Source of the DNA: Nocardia yamanashiensis NBRC 100130
GTDB lineage: Bacteria; Actinomycetota; Actinomycetes; Mycobacteriales; Mycobacteriaceae
Length of the DNA: 64,000 bases
Assembly (NCBI RefSeq): GCF_001613325.1
Contig: NZ_BDCD01000008.1
Location: forward strand, 1-64,000
Direction of reading: 5' to 3'
Translations under genes and position numbers: made by a program
In this document: in pieces, positions 31,122 to 40,791 of the stretch
Layout: each line of letters begins with the position of its first letter
Numbering within the stretch: the stretch's first letter is position 1
The notes under the pieces: model-generated
Told to the model about the DNA's origin: nothing
What the model saw: the letters and a program-made list of their open reading frames with translations, nothing else
Database searches by the model: none

Positions 31122-33202
31122 TGACCATGACGAACACAGCGTTGCTGAACGCCACCCAGCCCGTCGCCTTCGACACCGTGCTGGTCGCCAATCGCGGCGA
31201 GATCGCGGTGCGTGTCATTCGTACCTTGCGCGCCATGGGAATTCGCTCGGTCGCCGTCTACAGCGACGCCGATGCCGACGCCCGGCACGTGCGCGAGGCC
31301 GATACCGCGGTCCGGCTCGGCCCGGCCCCGGCGCGCGAGTCGTACCTGGATATCCACAAGGTTGTGGATGCCTGTGTACGGTCCGGCGCACAGGCCGTGC
31401 ATCCCGGATACGGCTTCCTGTCGGAGAATTCGGCCTTCGCGGCGGCGCTGGACGAGGCGGGCATCGTCTTCCTCGGCCCGCCCGCCAAGGCCATCGAGGT
31501 CATGGGCGACAAGATCACCGCCAAGAACGCGGTCTCCGCCTACGGGGTGCCGGTGGTTCCCGGTATCGCCAAGTCCGGCCTGACCGATGCCGAATTGCTC
31601 GCCGCTGCGGTCGAAATCGGCTATCCGGTGCTGGTGAAGCCGTCCGCCGGTGGCGGCGGCAAGGGCATGCGCCGGGTCGAGGATCCGGCCGACCTGCCCG
31701 CCGCCCTGGTCAGCGCCCGCCGGGAAGCCGGTGCGGCCTTCGGTGACGACACGCTGTTCCTGGAGCGATTCGTCAACCGTCCCAGGCATATCGAGGTCCA
31801 GATTCTGGCCGACCAGTTCGGGCACGTGCTGCACCTGGGCGAACGCGAATGCAGTCTGCAGCGCCGCCATCAGAAGGTGATCGAGGAAGCGCCCTCGCCG
31901 CTGCTGGACGCCGCGACCCGGGCCCGGATCGGCGCGGCGGCCTGCGATACCGCGCGCAGCGTGAACTACGTGGGCGCGGGCACCGTCGAATTCATCGTCT
32001 CCGCCGATAATCCCGACGAGTTCTTCTTCATGGAGATGAACACCCGTCTGCAGGTGGAACACCCGGTGACCGAACTGGTCACCGGTGTGGACCTGGTGGA
32101 ATGCCAGGTGCGCATCGCCGCCGGGCAGCAGCTGACGGCGAGCCAGGACGATATCCGGCTCACCGGGCACGCCGTCGAAGCGCGCGTGTACGCCGAGGAT
32201 CCGGGCCGCGACTTCCTGCCCACCGGCGGCACCGTGCTCGCCCTCGCCGAACCGGAAGGCCCTGGCATCCGGGTGGATTCGGGCCTGCGCGCCGGCACCG
32301 TGGTCGGCACCGACTACGACCCGATGCTGTCCAAGGTCATCGCCTACGCCGCCGACCGCGCCACCGCCATCACCAAACTCGATGCGGCCCTGCGCGATAC
32401 GCAGGTGCTCGGCGTGCGCACCAACACCGACTTCCTGCGCTTCCTGCTCGCGGAGCCGGACGTACGCGCCGGAAAACTCGACACCGGATTGCTGGACCGT
32501 CGCGCTGTCGACTTCGCGCCCGCCCCCGTCGCCGACGACCAGTTCATCGCGGCCGCCGCCGAATTGTGGCTGAACCTCTGGGCAGCGGAGGGTGCGAGCT
32601 CCCTGTGGGCGCAGCCGAGTGGTTGGCGGGTCGGCGCGCACGCGCCCACCACCTTCCGGCTGGTCGCGGGCGACCGCACCGCGCACGTCGCGTTCACCGG
32701 TACGCCGGAGCGGGCGGCGGTGCGGGTCGAGGACGGTGAAGAGCGCACGCTCACAGCGTCTTTCGCCGCCGATTCCAAGTCCGGCGCCACGGGACTCGCG
32801 CTCGTGCTGGACGGCATCCGCGCCACCTACGCCGTCGCCGCCGAGGCCGGTCAGCTCTGGGTCGCCGACCGTACCGGCGTCGCCGTGCTCCGCGAGGTCG
32901 CCGAGGCCGATACCCGGGGCGGCGGCGCGCACGAGGGCGATGCCGAAATCCTCAGCCCCATGCCGGGTTCCGTCATCGCCACCCCCGTCGAGTCCGGCGC
33001 GCTGGTCGCCGCCGGCGCCCCCATCGTCGTGGTCGAGGCCATGAAGATGGAGCACACCCTCACCGCCCCCGTCGCGGGCCGCGTCGAACTGCTCGTCCAG
33101 CCGGGCGCGCAGGTCAAGCTGGAACAGCCGCTGGCCCGCATCATCGCCGCAACCGCCGACTCGGCCGCCCCGGCCGCTTCCGAGGAGAACCAGCCCGCAT
33201 GA
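31121..33202 (+). CDS. accA1: Biotin-dependent acyl-CoA carboxylase alpha subunit (AccA1-like)
   Basis: 693 residues. Biotin carboxylase domain ([24 protein letters not shown]-grasp loop [26 protein letters not shown]), a linker, and a C-terminal biotinyl domain with EAMKMEH, biotin on Lys642. The start at 31121 overlaps the accD1 stop; an ATG two codons later is possible. Works with AccD1. Confidence 0.94.
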
Positions 33203-34359
33203 CCGACTTCCTCTCCACCGGGCAGCTGCCCGACGAGTACCGCGAACTCGCCCTCACCGTCCGCGATTTCGCCAACCAGGTGGTGGCCCCGGTCGCCGCC
33301 AAGCACGATGCCGAGCACTCCTTCCCGTACGAGGTCATCGCGGGCATGGCGGACATGGGCCTGTTCGGCCTGCCGTTCCCCGAGGAGTTCGGCGGCATGG
33401 GCGGCGACTACTTCGCGCTCTGCCTGGCCCTCGAGGAACTGGGCAAGGTGGACCAGAGCGTCGCCATCACCCTGGAAGCCGGTGTGTCGCTGGGCGCCAT
33501 GCCGATCTACCGGTTCGGCAACGACAAGCAGAAGCAGGAATGGCTGCCGCTACTGGCCAGCGGCCGGGCGCTGGGCGCGTTCGGGCTCACCGAACCGGGC
33601 GCGGGCAGCGATGCGGGCGGCACCCGCACCACCGCCGTGCAGGACGGCGACAGCTGGATCATCAACGGCTCCAAGCAGTTCATCACCAACTCGGGCACCG
33701 ATATCACCCGCCTGGTCACCGTCACCGCGGTCACCGGCACGACCGATGGCAAGAAGGAGATCTCCACCATCATCGTGCCCGCCGACACGCCCGGCTTCGT
33801 GGCCGAACCGGCCTACAACAAGGTCGGGTGGAACGCCTCCGACACCCACCCGCTGAGCTTCACCGACGTGCGGGTGCCGGCCGAGAACCTGCTGGGCGAG
33901 CGCGGCCGCGGCTACGCCAACTTCCTGCGCATCCTGGACGAGGGCCGGATCGCCATCGCGGCGCTGTCGGTCGGCGCGGCCCAGGGCTGCGTGGACGAGA
34001 GCGTGCGATACAGCAAGGAGCGCGAGGCTTTCGGGCGGCCGATCGGCGCCAACCAGGCCATCGCCTTCAAGATCGCCCGCATGGAGGCGCGCGCCCACGC
34101 CGCCCGCACCGCCTACTACGACGCGGCCGCGCTCATGCTGTCCGGCAAGCCGTTCAAGAAGCAGGCCGCCATCGCCAAGCTGGTCGCCTCCGAGGCCGCC
34201 ATGGACAATGCCCGCGACGCCACCCAGATTTTCGGCGGCTACGGCTTCATGAACGAATATGCTGTGGCCCGGCACTATCGAGACAGCAAGATCCTGGAAA
34301 TCGGGGAAGGCACCACGGAGGTGCAGTTGATGCTGATCGGGCGGGAGCTGGGCCTGTGA
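33199..34359 (+). CDS. Acyl-CoA dehydrogenase (FadE19-like)
   Basis: 386 residues, FAD enzyme making an alpha,beta double bond. Family segments: [19 protein letters not shown], the FAD/substrate loops, [32 protein letters not shown], and IGEGTTEVQ near the end. The Glu in GEGT is at the place of the catalytic Glu of medium-chain-type enzymes, whereas isovaleryl-CoA dehydrogenases usually lack it there. The substrate may therefore not be isovaleryl-CoA alone. ATGA overlap with accA1. Confidence 0.92.
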   Translation: MTDFLSTGQLPDEYRELALTVRDFANQVVAPVAAKHDAEHSFPYEVIAGMADMGLFGLPFPEEFGGMGGDYFALCLALEELGKVDQSVAITLEAGVSLGAMPIYRFGNDKQKQEWLPLLASGRALGAFGLTEPGAGSDAGGTRTTAVQDGDSWIINGSKQFITNSGTDITRLVTVTAVTGTTDGKKEISTIIVPADTPGFVAEPAYNKVGWNASDTHPLSFTDVRVPAENLLGERGRGYANFLRILDEGRIAIAALSVGAAQGCVDESVRYSKEREAFGRPIGANQAIAFKIARMEARAHAARTAYYDAAALMLSGKPFKKQAAIAKLVASEAAMDNARDATQIFGGYGFMNEYAVARHYRDSKILEIGEGTTEVQLMLIGRELGL

Positions 34360-34841
34360 CCGGAACCCAGCGCCGAGTCGTCCAGCGCGGCTTGTGGTTC
34401 GACGAATTCGAAGTCGGCGTGGTGTACGAGCACCGGCCCGGCCGGACCATTACCGAAGCCGACAATGTGCTGTTCACGACGCTGACCATGAACACCCAGG
34501 CGCTGCACCTGGACGCGGCGTTCGCCGAGGCGCTGCCGCCGTTCCATCAGCGCCTGGTCAATTCCATGTTCACGCTGTCCACGCTGGTCGGCTTGTCGGT
34601 GGCGCAGCTGACCCAGGGCACCATCGTCGCCAATCTCGGCTTTTCCGAAATCGCGTTCCCGAAGCCGCTTTTCCACGGTGACACCTTGTACGCCGAAACC
34701 GTGGTGACCGACCTGCGGGAATCCAAGAGCCGTCCGGGAGAGGGCATCGTGACTTTCGCGCACACCGGCCGCAATCAGCACGGGGACGTGGTGGCCACGG
34801 CCGTCCGCAAAACCCTGGTCCGCAAGGCCCCGACCGCATGA
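34356..34841 (+). CDS. MaoC-like dehydratase
   Basis: 161 residues, single hotdog fold of the MaoC type. Starts with GTG in a GTGA overlap with the dehydrogenase. The acid/His region DNVLFTTLTMNTQALHLD matches the (R)-hydratase-like active-site segment. Corresponds by position to Rv2499c. Likely hydrates or dehydrates a branched acyl-CoA of this pathway. Confidence 0.88.
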   Translation: MTGTQRRVVQRGLWFDEFEVGVVYEHRPGRTITEADNVLFTTLTMNTQALHLDAAFAEALPPFHQRLVNSMFTLSTLVGLSVAQLTQGTIVANLGFSEIAFPKPLFHGDTLYAETVVTDLRESKSRPGEGIVTFAHTGRNQHGDVVATAVRKTLVRKAPTA

Positions 34842-35647
34842 ACTGGGAAATGCCCGGCCCGGCCTGGCTCTTCTGCCCGGCCGACCGGCCCGAGCGCTAC
34901 GGCAAGGCCCTGGACGCCGCCGACGTGGTGATCATCGACCTGGAGGACGGGGTCGCGGAGGCCGACAAGCCCGCCGCCCGCAAGGCGCTCATCGACACCC
35001 CGCAGGATCCGGAACGCACCGTGGTGCGGGTCAATGCCGCCGGCACCCTGGATCACGTGCTGGACCTGGACGCGCTGCTGCGCACCGATTACCGGCGCAT
35101 CATGCTGCCGAAATGCGAATCGGCGGAACAGATCACGCGGCTGACCGAGTACGAGGTGATCGCGCTCATCGAATCCCCGCTGGGCGCCATGGGCGTGGGC
35201 CGGGCGGTGATGGCGCGCAATGCCATCGGCGTCATGTGGGGCGCGGAGGATCTGGTGGCGGCGCTCGGCGGCAACTCCAGTCGGCACGCTGACGGTTCCT
35301 ACCGGGATGTGGCACGCCACGTGCGTTCCCAATCCCTGTTGGCGGCAAAGGCTTACGGCAAATTCGCGCTCGATTCGGTGTTCCTGAACATCCCGGATCT
35401 GGATGGTCTGGCCGCCGAATCGCTGGACGCGGTGGCGGTCGGCTTCGACGCCAAGGTGGCCATCCATCCGTCGCATTTGCCGGTCATCCGGCGCGCGTAC
35501 GCCCCGTCGGACGACGAAGTCGATTGGGCGCGAAGGCTGCTGGCGGAGGTGCCGAATCATCGCGGCGTCTTCACCTTCGAAGGCCGCATGGTGGACATGC
35601 CGGTCATCCGGCACGCCGAGCGCATTGTGGCGCGGGCACTGAGCTAG
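34838..35647 (+). CDS. citE: CitE-like acyl-CoA lyase (HpcH/HpaI fold)
   Basis: 269 residues. Segments of the family: RSWLFCPADRPERY-like start (AWLFCPADRPERYGKALD), VVIIDLEDGVAEADKPAAR, IMLPKCESAEQI, ALIESPLGAMG, and VGFDAKVAIHPSHLPVI. Corresponds to M. tuberculosis Rv2498c, described as a lyase for 3-hydroxy-acyl-CoAs such as 3-hydroxy-3-methylglutaryl-CoA and citramalyl-CoA. Here it would cleave the pathway product to acetyl-CoA and acetoacetate or a related keto acid. ATGA overlap upstream. Confidence 0.9.
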   Translation: MNWEMPGPAWLFCPADRPERYGKALDAADVVIIDLEDGVAEADKPAARKALIDTPQDPERTVVRVNAAGTLDHVLDLDALLRTDYRRIMLPKCESAEQITRLTEYEVIALIESPLGAMGVGRAVMARNAIGVMWGAEDLVAALGGNSSRHADGSYRDVARHVRSQSLLAAKAYGKFALDSVFLNIPDLDGLAAESLDAVAVGFDAKVAIHPSHLPVIRRAYAPSDDEVDWARRLLAEVPNHRGVFTFEGRMVDMPVIRHAERIVARALS

Positions 35648-35659
35648 GAGGTTTGGGCG

Positions 35660-37552
35660 GTGGAGCCACAGTGGGCGCCGAGCGCGGCGGATATCGAGAC
35701 GGCGCGGGTGACCGATTTCGCGCGGTTCGTGGAGCGGCGGACGGGCGTAGCCACCGACGGCTACCGGGAACTCTGGCAGTGGTCGGTGGACGACCTGCCC
35801 GGCTTCTGGGGTGCGCTGTGGGACTATTTCGAGCTCGGTGAACGCGGCGCGGAAGTCCTGGCGTCGGCGGAAATGCCCGGCGCGCAATGGTTCCCGGGCA
35901 CCCGCCTGAACTTCGTGGATCAGGTGGTGCGGCAGGCGCGCACCGATCGGCCCGCCATCATCTCGGTCGACGAGACCGGCGCGCGCACCGAACTGTCCTG
36001 GGCCGACCTGCTCGGCAAGACGAAGGCGTTCGCCGAAACCCTGCGCGGCCTGGGCGTCACACCCGGCGACCGGGTGGCGGGGTACCTGCCGAACATTCCC
36101 GAAGCCGTCATCGCCTTCCTCGCCACCGCGAGCCTCGGGGCGATCTGGAGCGCCTGCGGCATGGACTATTCCGCGCAGGCCGCCCTGGACCGGCTCGGGC
36201 AGCTGGAGCCCAAGGTGCTGGTCACCACCGATGGCTACGTCTTCGGCGGCAAGACCCACGACAAATCCGCGGACGTGGCCGCGTTGCGGGCGGGCCTGCC
36301 CGGCCTGGTGGCCACCGTCACCGCCGCCGAGATCGCCGCGGGCGCCTCCGACGGCGAAATCGCCACCGAGCAGGTCGATTTCGACCATCCGCTCTGGGTG
36401 CTGTACTCCTCCGGCACCACCGGCAAGCCCAAGGGCATCGTGCACGGGCACGGCGGCGTGCTGCTCGAGCATTTGAAAGCCGTTGCGCTGCAATCGGATA
36501 TCGGGCGCGACGACACCTTCTTCTGGTACACCAGCCCGAGCTGGATGATGTGGAACTTCCAGCTCTCCGGCCTGCTGGTCGGCGCGACCATCGTCTGCTA
36601 TCCGGGCAGTCCGTCCGCACCGACCACGGATGCGCTGTGGTCCATTGCCGCTCGGGTCGGAGCCACCGTGGTCGGCACCAGCCCCGGCTATGTGCTGGCC
36701 TGCGCCAAGGCGGGTTCGGTCCCGCGCCGCGACCACGATCTGTCTGCCCTGCGCCTGGTCGGTATCACCGGTTCGTCGCTGCCCCCGTCGTCCGCACTGT
36801 GGTTGCGCGACAACGTGGGCGAGCACGTCCCGGTCGCCTCGATCAGCGGCGGCACCGATGTGGTCTCCGCCTTCATCGGCGGCGTGCGCACCGTCCCCGT
36901 CTGGCCCGGTGAACTCTCGGCCCCGTATCTCGGCGTCGCCCTGGACGCCTGGGACGAGAACGGCAAACCGGTGCGCGGCGAAGTCGGCGAACTCGTGATC
37001 ACCGAACCCATGCCGTCCATGCCGGTGCGCTTCTGGAACGACCCCGACGGATCCCGTTACCACGACGCCTATTTCGACATGTTTCCCGGCGTCTGGCGGC
37101 ACGGCGACTGGATCACCCTCACCGACCACGGCAGCATCGTCGTGCACGGCCGCTCCGACTCCACCCTCAACCGCCACGGCATCCGGATGGGCAGCGCCGA
37201 CATCTACCAAACCGTGGAAGCGCTGCCGGAAATCGCCGAAGCCCTGGTGCTCGGTGTGGAACAGCCGGACGGCGGTTACTGGATGCCGCTGTTCGTGGTC
37301 CCGGTCCCCGGCGTCGACCTGACCGACGAGCTGAAGGCGCGCATCAATGCCGCCATCCGCACCGAGGTCTCGCCCCGGCATGTGCCCGACGAGATCATCC
37401 AGGCTCCCGGCGTCCCGCACACCCGCACCGGCAAGAAACTCGAAGTCCCGCTGAAGAAGCTGTTCCAAGGCGCGGACCCGGCCACCGTGGTGGCCCGTAC
37501 CGCCATCGACGATCCGGATCTGCTGGACTGGTTCGCCGCCCTACGCGACTGA
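35660..37552 (+). CDS. Acetoacetyl-CoA synthetase
   Basis: 630 residues, ANL superfamily. ATP-binding loop YSSGTTGKPKGIVHGHGG, GDWITLTDHGSIVVHGRSD, and the C-terminal lysine motif TGKKLEVPLKK are visible. Length and the N-terminal WQWSVDDLPGFWGALWDYF segment fit acetoacetyl-CoA synthetase rather than acetyl-CoA synthetase. GTG start at 35660 with AGGAGG at 35646-35651. It would re-activate acetoacetate made by the operon; the comparable mycobacterial locus uses the ScoAB CoA transferase instead. It overlaps the convergent LLM gene by 12 bases. Confidence 0.9.
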   Translation: MEPQWAPSAADIETARVTDFARFVERRTGVATDGYRELWQWSVDDLPGFWGALWDYFELGERGAEVLASAEMPGAQWFPGTRLNFVDQVVRQARTDRPAIISVDETGARTELSWADLLGKTKAFAETLRGLGVTPGDRVAGYLPNIPEAVIAFLATASLGAIWSACGMDYSAQAALDRLGQLEPKVLVTTDGYVFGGKTHDKSADVAALRAGLPGLVATVTAAEIAAGASDGEIATEQVDFDHPLWVLYSSGTTGKPKGIVHGHGGVLLEHLKAVALQSDIGRDDTFFWYTSPSWMMWNFQLSGLLVGATIVCYPGSPSAPTTDALWSIAARVGATVVGTSPGYVLACAKAGSVPRRDHDLSALRLVGITGSSLPPSSALWLRDNVGEHVPVASISGGTDVVSAFIGGVRTVPVWPGELSAPYLGVALDAWDENGKPVRGEVGELVITEPMPSMPVRFWNDPDGSRYHDAYFDMFPGVWRHGDWITLTDHGSIVVHGRSDSTLNRHGIRMGSADIYQTVEALPEIAEALVLGVEQPDGGYWMPLFVVPVPGVDLTDELKARINAAIRTEVSPRHVPDEIIQAPGVPHTRTGKKLEVPLKKLFQGADPATVVARTAIDDPDLLDWFAALRD

Positions 37553-38569
37553 CCGCCGCCGCAGCTCCGCCAGCATCACGCGGAAGTCCTCGTCGTCCTC
37601 GGCATCCTCCGGGACGGCGAGGGAAATCCCTTGGCACGAACCGGAATACCACTCGTGCAGCAGCTCGGGCAGCTCCCGGTAGGTGCCCTGCGGCACCAGC
37701 GCCGCCAGTGCTTCGTCACCGAGCAGCGCGGGCAGCGTCGCCCACTCCTTCGCCGCGGCCCCGGCGATCAGCCGATCCGCGGTCTCCCCGAACCCGAGCA
37801 GATCCAGCGTGCCGCGATACGCGGGCGTCGAATACAGAAACGCCAGCTCCGACCGCACGGCTTCCCGTTTCGCATCCAGTGCCGCGCGATCCGCGCCGGT
37901 GATCACCTTGGGAACCACGACGATCCGCGGCACGCCGTCCCGGCCGGCGCGCTCGGCTCCCGCCGTCAGGGCCGGAAGCAGCCGCTCCCGCAACGCGATC
38001 GGATGCGATGCGGTCGGATGCGCCACGAAGCCGTCGGCGACCGCGCCCGCCAGCTCGCACATGCGCCGATTCACCCCGCCCAGCCAGATCTGCGGCATCC
38101 CGGTCTCGAGCGGCCCCGGGTTGAAATAGGGCTGCAACCGCGTGAAGGTGTACGACTCGCTCTCGTATTCCAGGGCCGCGCCGTGCTGAAACGACCGGAA
38201 GACGGCCCGCAGCGCCCCGACGTAATCGCCCAGCCGCCGCACCGGATCCGACCACTCCATCGAGTAGCGCCCGACGATATTCCCCCGCACCTGCGAGGCC
38301 ACCCCCAACTGAAATCGCCCGCCCGAGAACGCCGCCAGATCCCGGGCCGCGCAGGCGGTCACCATCGGACTGCGGGCGAAGGCCACCACCATGCTGGTCC
38401 GCACCGTGAGCCGCGCGGAGTGCTCCGCCGCCAGTGCGCACACCGCGAACGGATCGTGCGCGGTCTCCGAGACGTGCACGGTATCGAACCCGAGCCGCTC
38501 GATGCGCCGGACCCGCTCGCCCACCAGGCCGAGCGGGGTATCGGCGGGCAATGACGTCACGATCTCCAC
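37541..38569 (-). CDS. LLM-class (luciferase-like) F420-dependent oxidoreductase
   Basis: 342 residues, TIM-barrel luciferase-like fold. Visible: RIERLGFDTVHVSETAHDPF, RSPMVTACAARDLAAFSGGRFQLGVASQVR cut here as the FSGGRFQLGVASQVRGNIVG loop, and PQIWLGGVNRRMCELAG. Cofactor F420 is the common choice in actinomycetes; FMN cannot be excluded. Substrate unknown. Divergent from the 2OG-Fe(II) oxygenase, convergent and overlapping with the synthetase. Confidence 0.85.
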   Translation of the reverse strand: MEIVTSLPADTPLGLVGERVRRIERLGFDTVHVSETAHDPFAVCALAAEHSARLTVRTSMVVAFARSPMVTACAARDLAAFSGGRFQLGVASQVRGNIVGRYSMEWSDPVRRLGDYVGALRAVFRSFQHGAALEYESESYTFTRLQPYFNPGPLETGMPQIWLGGVNRRMCELAGAVADGFVAHPTASHPIALRERLLPALTAGAERAGRDGVPRIVVVPKVITGADRAALDAKREAVRSELAFLYSTPAYRGTLDLLGFGETADRLIAGAAAKEWATLPALLGDEALAALVPQGTYRELPELLHEWYSGSCQGISLAVPEDAEDDEDFRVMLAELRRRSVA

Positions 38570-38646
38570 CTCCGCACCCTCTCACACCGGGGGCGGCGGC
38601 TGATCCGACACGGAGCGGCGGTGATCGCTGGGGCTTAACATGTTTG

Positions 38647-38664
38647 TGACGTACATGAACGTCA
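38647..38664. promoter_or_regulatory. Inverted repeat between LLM and oxygenase genes
   Basis: TGACGTACATGAACGTCA: perfect TGACGT/ACGTCA arms with a 6-base spacer, in the 173-base divergent gap; the palindrome AACATGTT (38637-38644) lies just left of it. Candidate operator or promoter element for one or both genes. Confidence 0.4.
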
Positions 38665-38742
38665 TCGCTATACGGATGGGCGAATCTGACTGCTGTCACT
38701 TATCAGTCGGCTGGTTGCAGGCACCGCGGTGAAAGGATCGTC

Positions 38743-39810
38743 ATGGAGTTTCGGGTACCCGTCATCGATATCGGCCCGTATGTGAACGGCGCTGGCGCGC
38801 AGGCGCGTTCGGAGGTGGCGCGCCAGATCGACGCGGCCGCGCGGACCGTCGGATTCATGCAGATCGTCGGGCACGCGGTGCCGCAACCGGTGCTCGACGG
38901 GTTCACCGCCGCACTCGATTCGTTCTTCGGGCTCGAACTCGCGGCCAAACGGGAGTACCGCACGCCGCCGGCCATCAACCGGGGGTATTCGCCGCCCAAG
39001 AGCGAAAGCCTGAGCCTGAGCCTCGGCGTGGAATCGGCCGGGCGGATGAAGGACTTCTTCGAGGCGTTCAATGTGGGCGTCCCGGCGGCCCGATACCCGG
39101 ACCTGGCGTTGCCCGCCGACGACTACGCCGAAAACTTCTGGCCCCGTGAGCTGCCGGAGTTCCGCGCGCCCGTGGAGGCCTACTTCGCCGAAGCCGCCCG
39201 GGTGGCGCGCACGCTCACCACCGCGTTCGCGGACGCGCTGGAACTGCCCGCCGGATACTTCGACGCGTTCACCGACCACTCCCTGGACGTGCTGCGGATG
39301 AACAATTACGCCCTGCCGCCCGGCGCGGTGGAATTGGACGGTGAACTGATCGGGATGGGCGAGCACACCGACTACGGCATCGTCACCGTGCTGTGGGCGG
39401 ACCGCGCGCCCGGTCTGCAAGTGCTGGGCGCGGACGGCATCTGGCACGACGTGCAGCCCGAGGAGGGCGCGCTGCTGGTCAATCTCGGGGATCTGATGGC
39501 GCGCTGGACCAATGAGCGCTGGATGTCCACCCTGCACCGGGTGAAGCCGCCCATCGTGGACGGCACGATCCAGCGGCGGCGCAGCGCGGCCTACTTCCAC
39601 GACGGCAATCTCGACGCCGTCATCGCCACCCTGCCCTCGTGCGTGGGCGACGGCAGCAGGTACGAGCCGGTCACGGTGGCCGAGCACATCCGGGCCAAGC
39701 TGGCCGGTTCCCGTGGGCTGCAATCGAATTCCAATGCCGAGCGGGAAGCCGCTCGCGTGCTCGCCGCGCTATCGCAGGGCGGCGTCGATGCGGCCGCGGA
39801 GGGCGCGTAG
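38743..39810 (+). CDS. 2-oxoglutarate/Fe(II)-dependent oxygenase (isopenicillin N synthase-like)
   Basis: 355 residues. N-terminal DIOX_N part (VPVIDIGPYVNG) and the double-stranded beta helix with iron ligands in GEHTDYG (His, Asp) and STLHRV (His), and the Arg of RRRSAAYF for 2-oxoglutarate. Such enzymes hydroxylate or desaturate small molecules; the substrate is unknown. AAAGGA precedes the ATG. Its 3' end overlaps the convergent WYL gene by 42 bases. Confidence 0.9.
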   Translation: MEFRVPVIDIGPYVNGAGAQARSEVARQIDAAARTVGFMQIVGHAVPQPVLDGFTAALDSFFGLELAAKREYRTPPAINRGYSPPKSESLSLSLGVESAGRMKDFFEAFNVGVPAARYPDLALPADDYAENFWPRELPEFRAPVEAYFAEAARVARTLTTAFADALELPAGYFDAFTDHSLDVLRMNNYALPPGAVELDGELIGMGEHTDYGIVTVLWADRAPGLQVLGADGIWHDVQPEEGALLVNLGDLMARWTNERWMSTLHRVKPPIVDGTIQRRRSAAYFHDGNLDAVIATLPSCVGDGSRYEPVTVAEHIRAKLAGSRGLQSNSNAEREAARVLAALSQGGVDAAAEGA

Positions 39811-40728
39811 GGCCGCATCGAGTTCGGGGGAGTCGTGCACCTCGAAACGAAAACCGAGGTCGAGCAGGCGCACGGCCAGCCAGTCCGGGGAATCCTCGCG
39901 GGTCATATCGAGCAGGCAGGTCTTTTCGTCCAGGGCGGTGAGATCGCCGGGCCCATCGCCCAGCCGCCCGGCGATCCGCCCGATCGGCGCGGCGATGGTC
40001 ACGTGAATCCGGATGGCCGGTACGCCCCAATCGGTGCGCGCGCCGCTCACGAACGCGGCCGGATCGGCGGCGGGCAGTTCGCGCGGCGTGAAGCGCGCAC
40101 CGGTCGGCTGCGGGCGCTCCACCCGGTCCACCCGGAAGGTGCGCCACGCGGCCCGGTCGAGATCGAAACCGACCAGGTACCAACGCCGATGCGCGGGCAC
40201 CAGCCCGACCGGCTCGATATTGCGGCGGGTCTCGCTGCCGTCGCCGGAGCGGTAGGCGAACCGCACCCGCTCCCGGTTCGTGATGGCGGCGGCCAAGGCG
40301 GTCAGCACTTCCGGATCGACCGGTTCGGCGTTCCCGCTCGGCGTCACCGTCGCGACGCCGAGCACCCGCACCCGCCGGCGCAATTTGGCGGGCAGCACCT
40401 GCTCCAGCTTGGCCAGCGCGCGCACCGACGCCTCCTCGATGCCCGCCACCGCCGACCCGGCCGCCGCGCGCAAGCCGACCGCGATGGCCACCGCTTCCTC
40501 GTCGTCCACCAGCAGCGGCGGCATGGCGGCGCCGGCGACCAGGCGATAACCGCCGGTCATGCCCATGGTGGCTTCGACGGGATAGCCGAGTTCGCGCAGC
40601 CGGTCGATATCGCGCCGGACGGTGCGGTCGGAGACGCCGAGGCGGTCGGCCAGTTCACTGCCCGGCCATTCGCGCGGGGTCTGCAACAGGGACAGCAGGC
40701 GGAGCAGCCGTGCGGGGGTGTCGCTCAT
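39769..40728 (-). CDS. WYL-domain transcriptional regulator (DeoR/YafY type)
   Basis: 319 residues from the ATG at 40728 (MSDTPARLLRLLSLLQ); a start seven codons further up is possible. N-terminal helix-turn-helix (LADRLGVSDRTVRRDIDRLRELGYPV) and a WYL domain (HRRWYLVGFDLDRAAWRTFRVDRVE), which in this family senses a ligand. It is divergent from the epoxide hydrolase gene with an inverted repeat between them, so it likely controls that gene and itself. Confidence 0.9.
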   Translation of the reverse strand: MSDTPARLLRLLSLLQTPREWPGSELADRLGVSDRTVRRDIDRLRELGYPVEATMGMTGGYRLVAGAAMPPLLVDDEEAVAIAVGLRAAAGSAVAGIEEASVRALAKLEQVLPAKLRRRVRVLGVATVTPSGNAEPVDPEVLTALAAAITNRERVRFAYRSGDGSETRRNIEPVGLVPAHRRWYLVGFDLDRAAWRTFRVDRVERPQPTGARFTPRELPAADPAAFVSGARTDWGVPAIRIHVTIAAPIGRIAGRLGDGPGDLTALDEKTCLLDMTREDSPDWLAVRLLDLGFRFEVHDSPELDAALRALRGRIDAALR

Positions 40729-40747
40729 GTTCGAAACTCTCCTCCGC

Positions 40748-40772
40748 AACTAGGACCGTACCTGACCTAGTT
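40748..40772. promoter_or_regulatory. Probable WYL-regulator operator
   Basis: AACTAGG (40748-40754) and CCTAGTT (40766-40772) form a perfect 7-bp inverted repeat with an 11-base spacer in the 63-base divergent gap. A further half-site-like AACGTAGTT lies at 40780-40788, next to the hydrolase start. Confidence 0.6.
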
Positions 40773-40791
40773 CATTTCTAACGTAGTTCCC

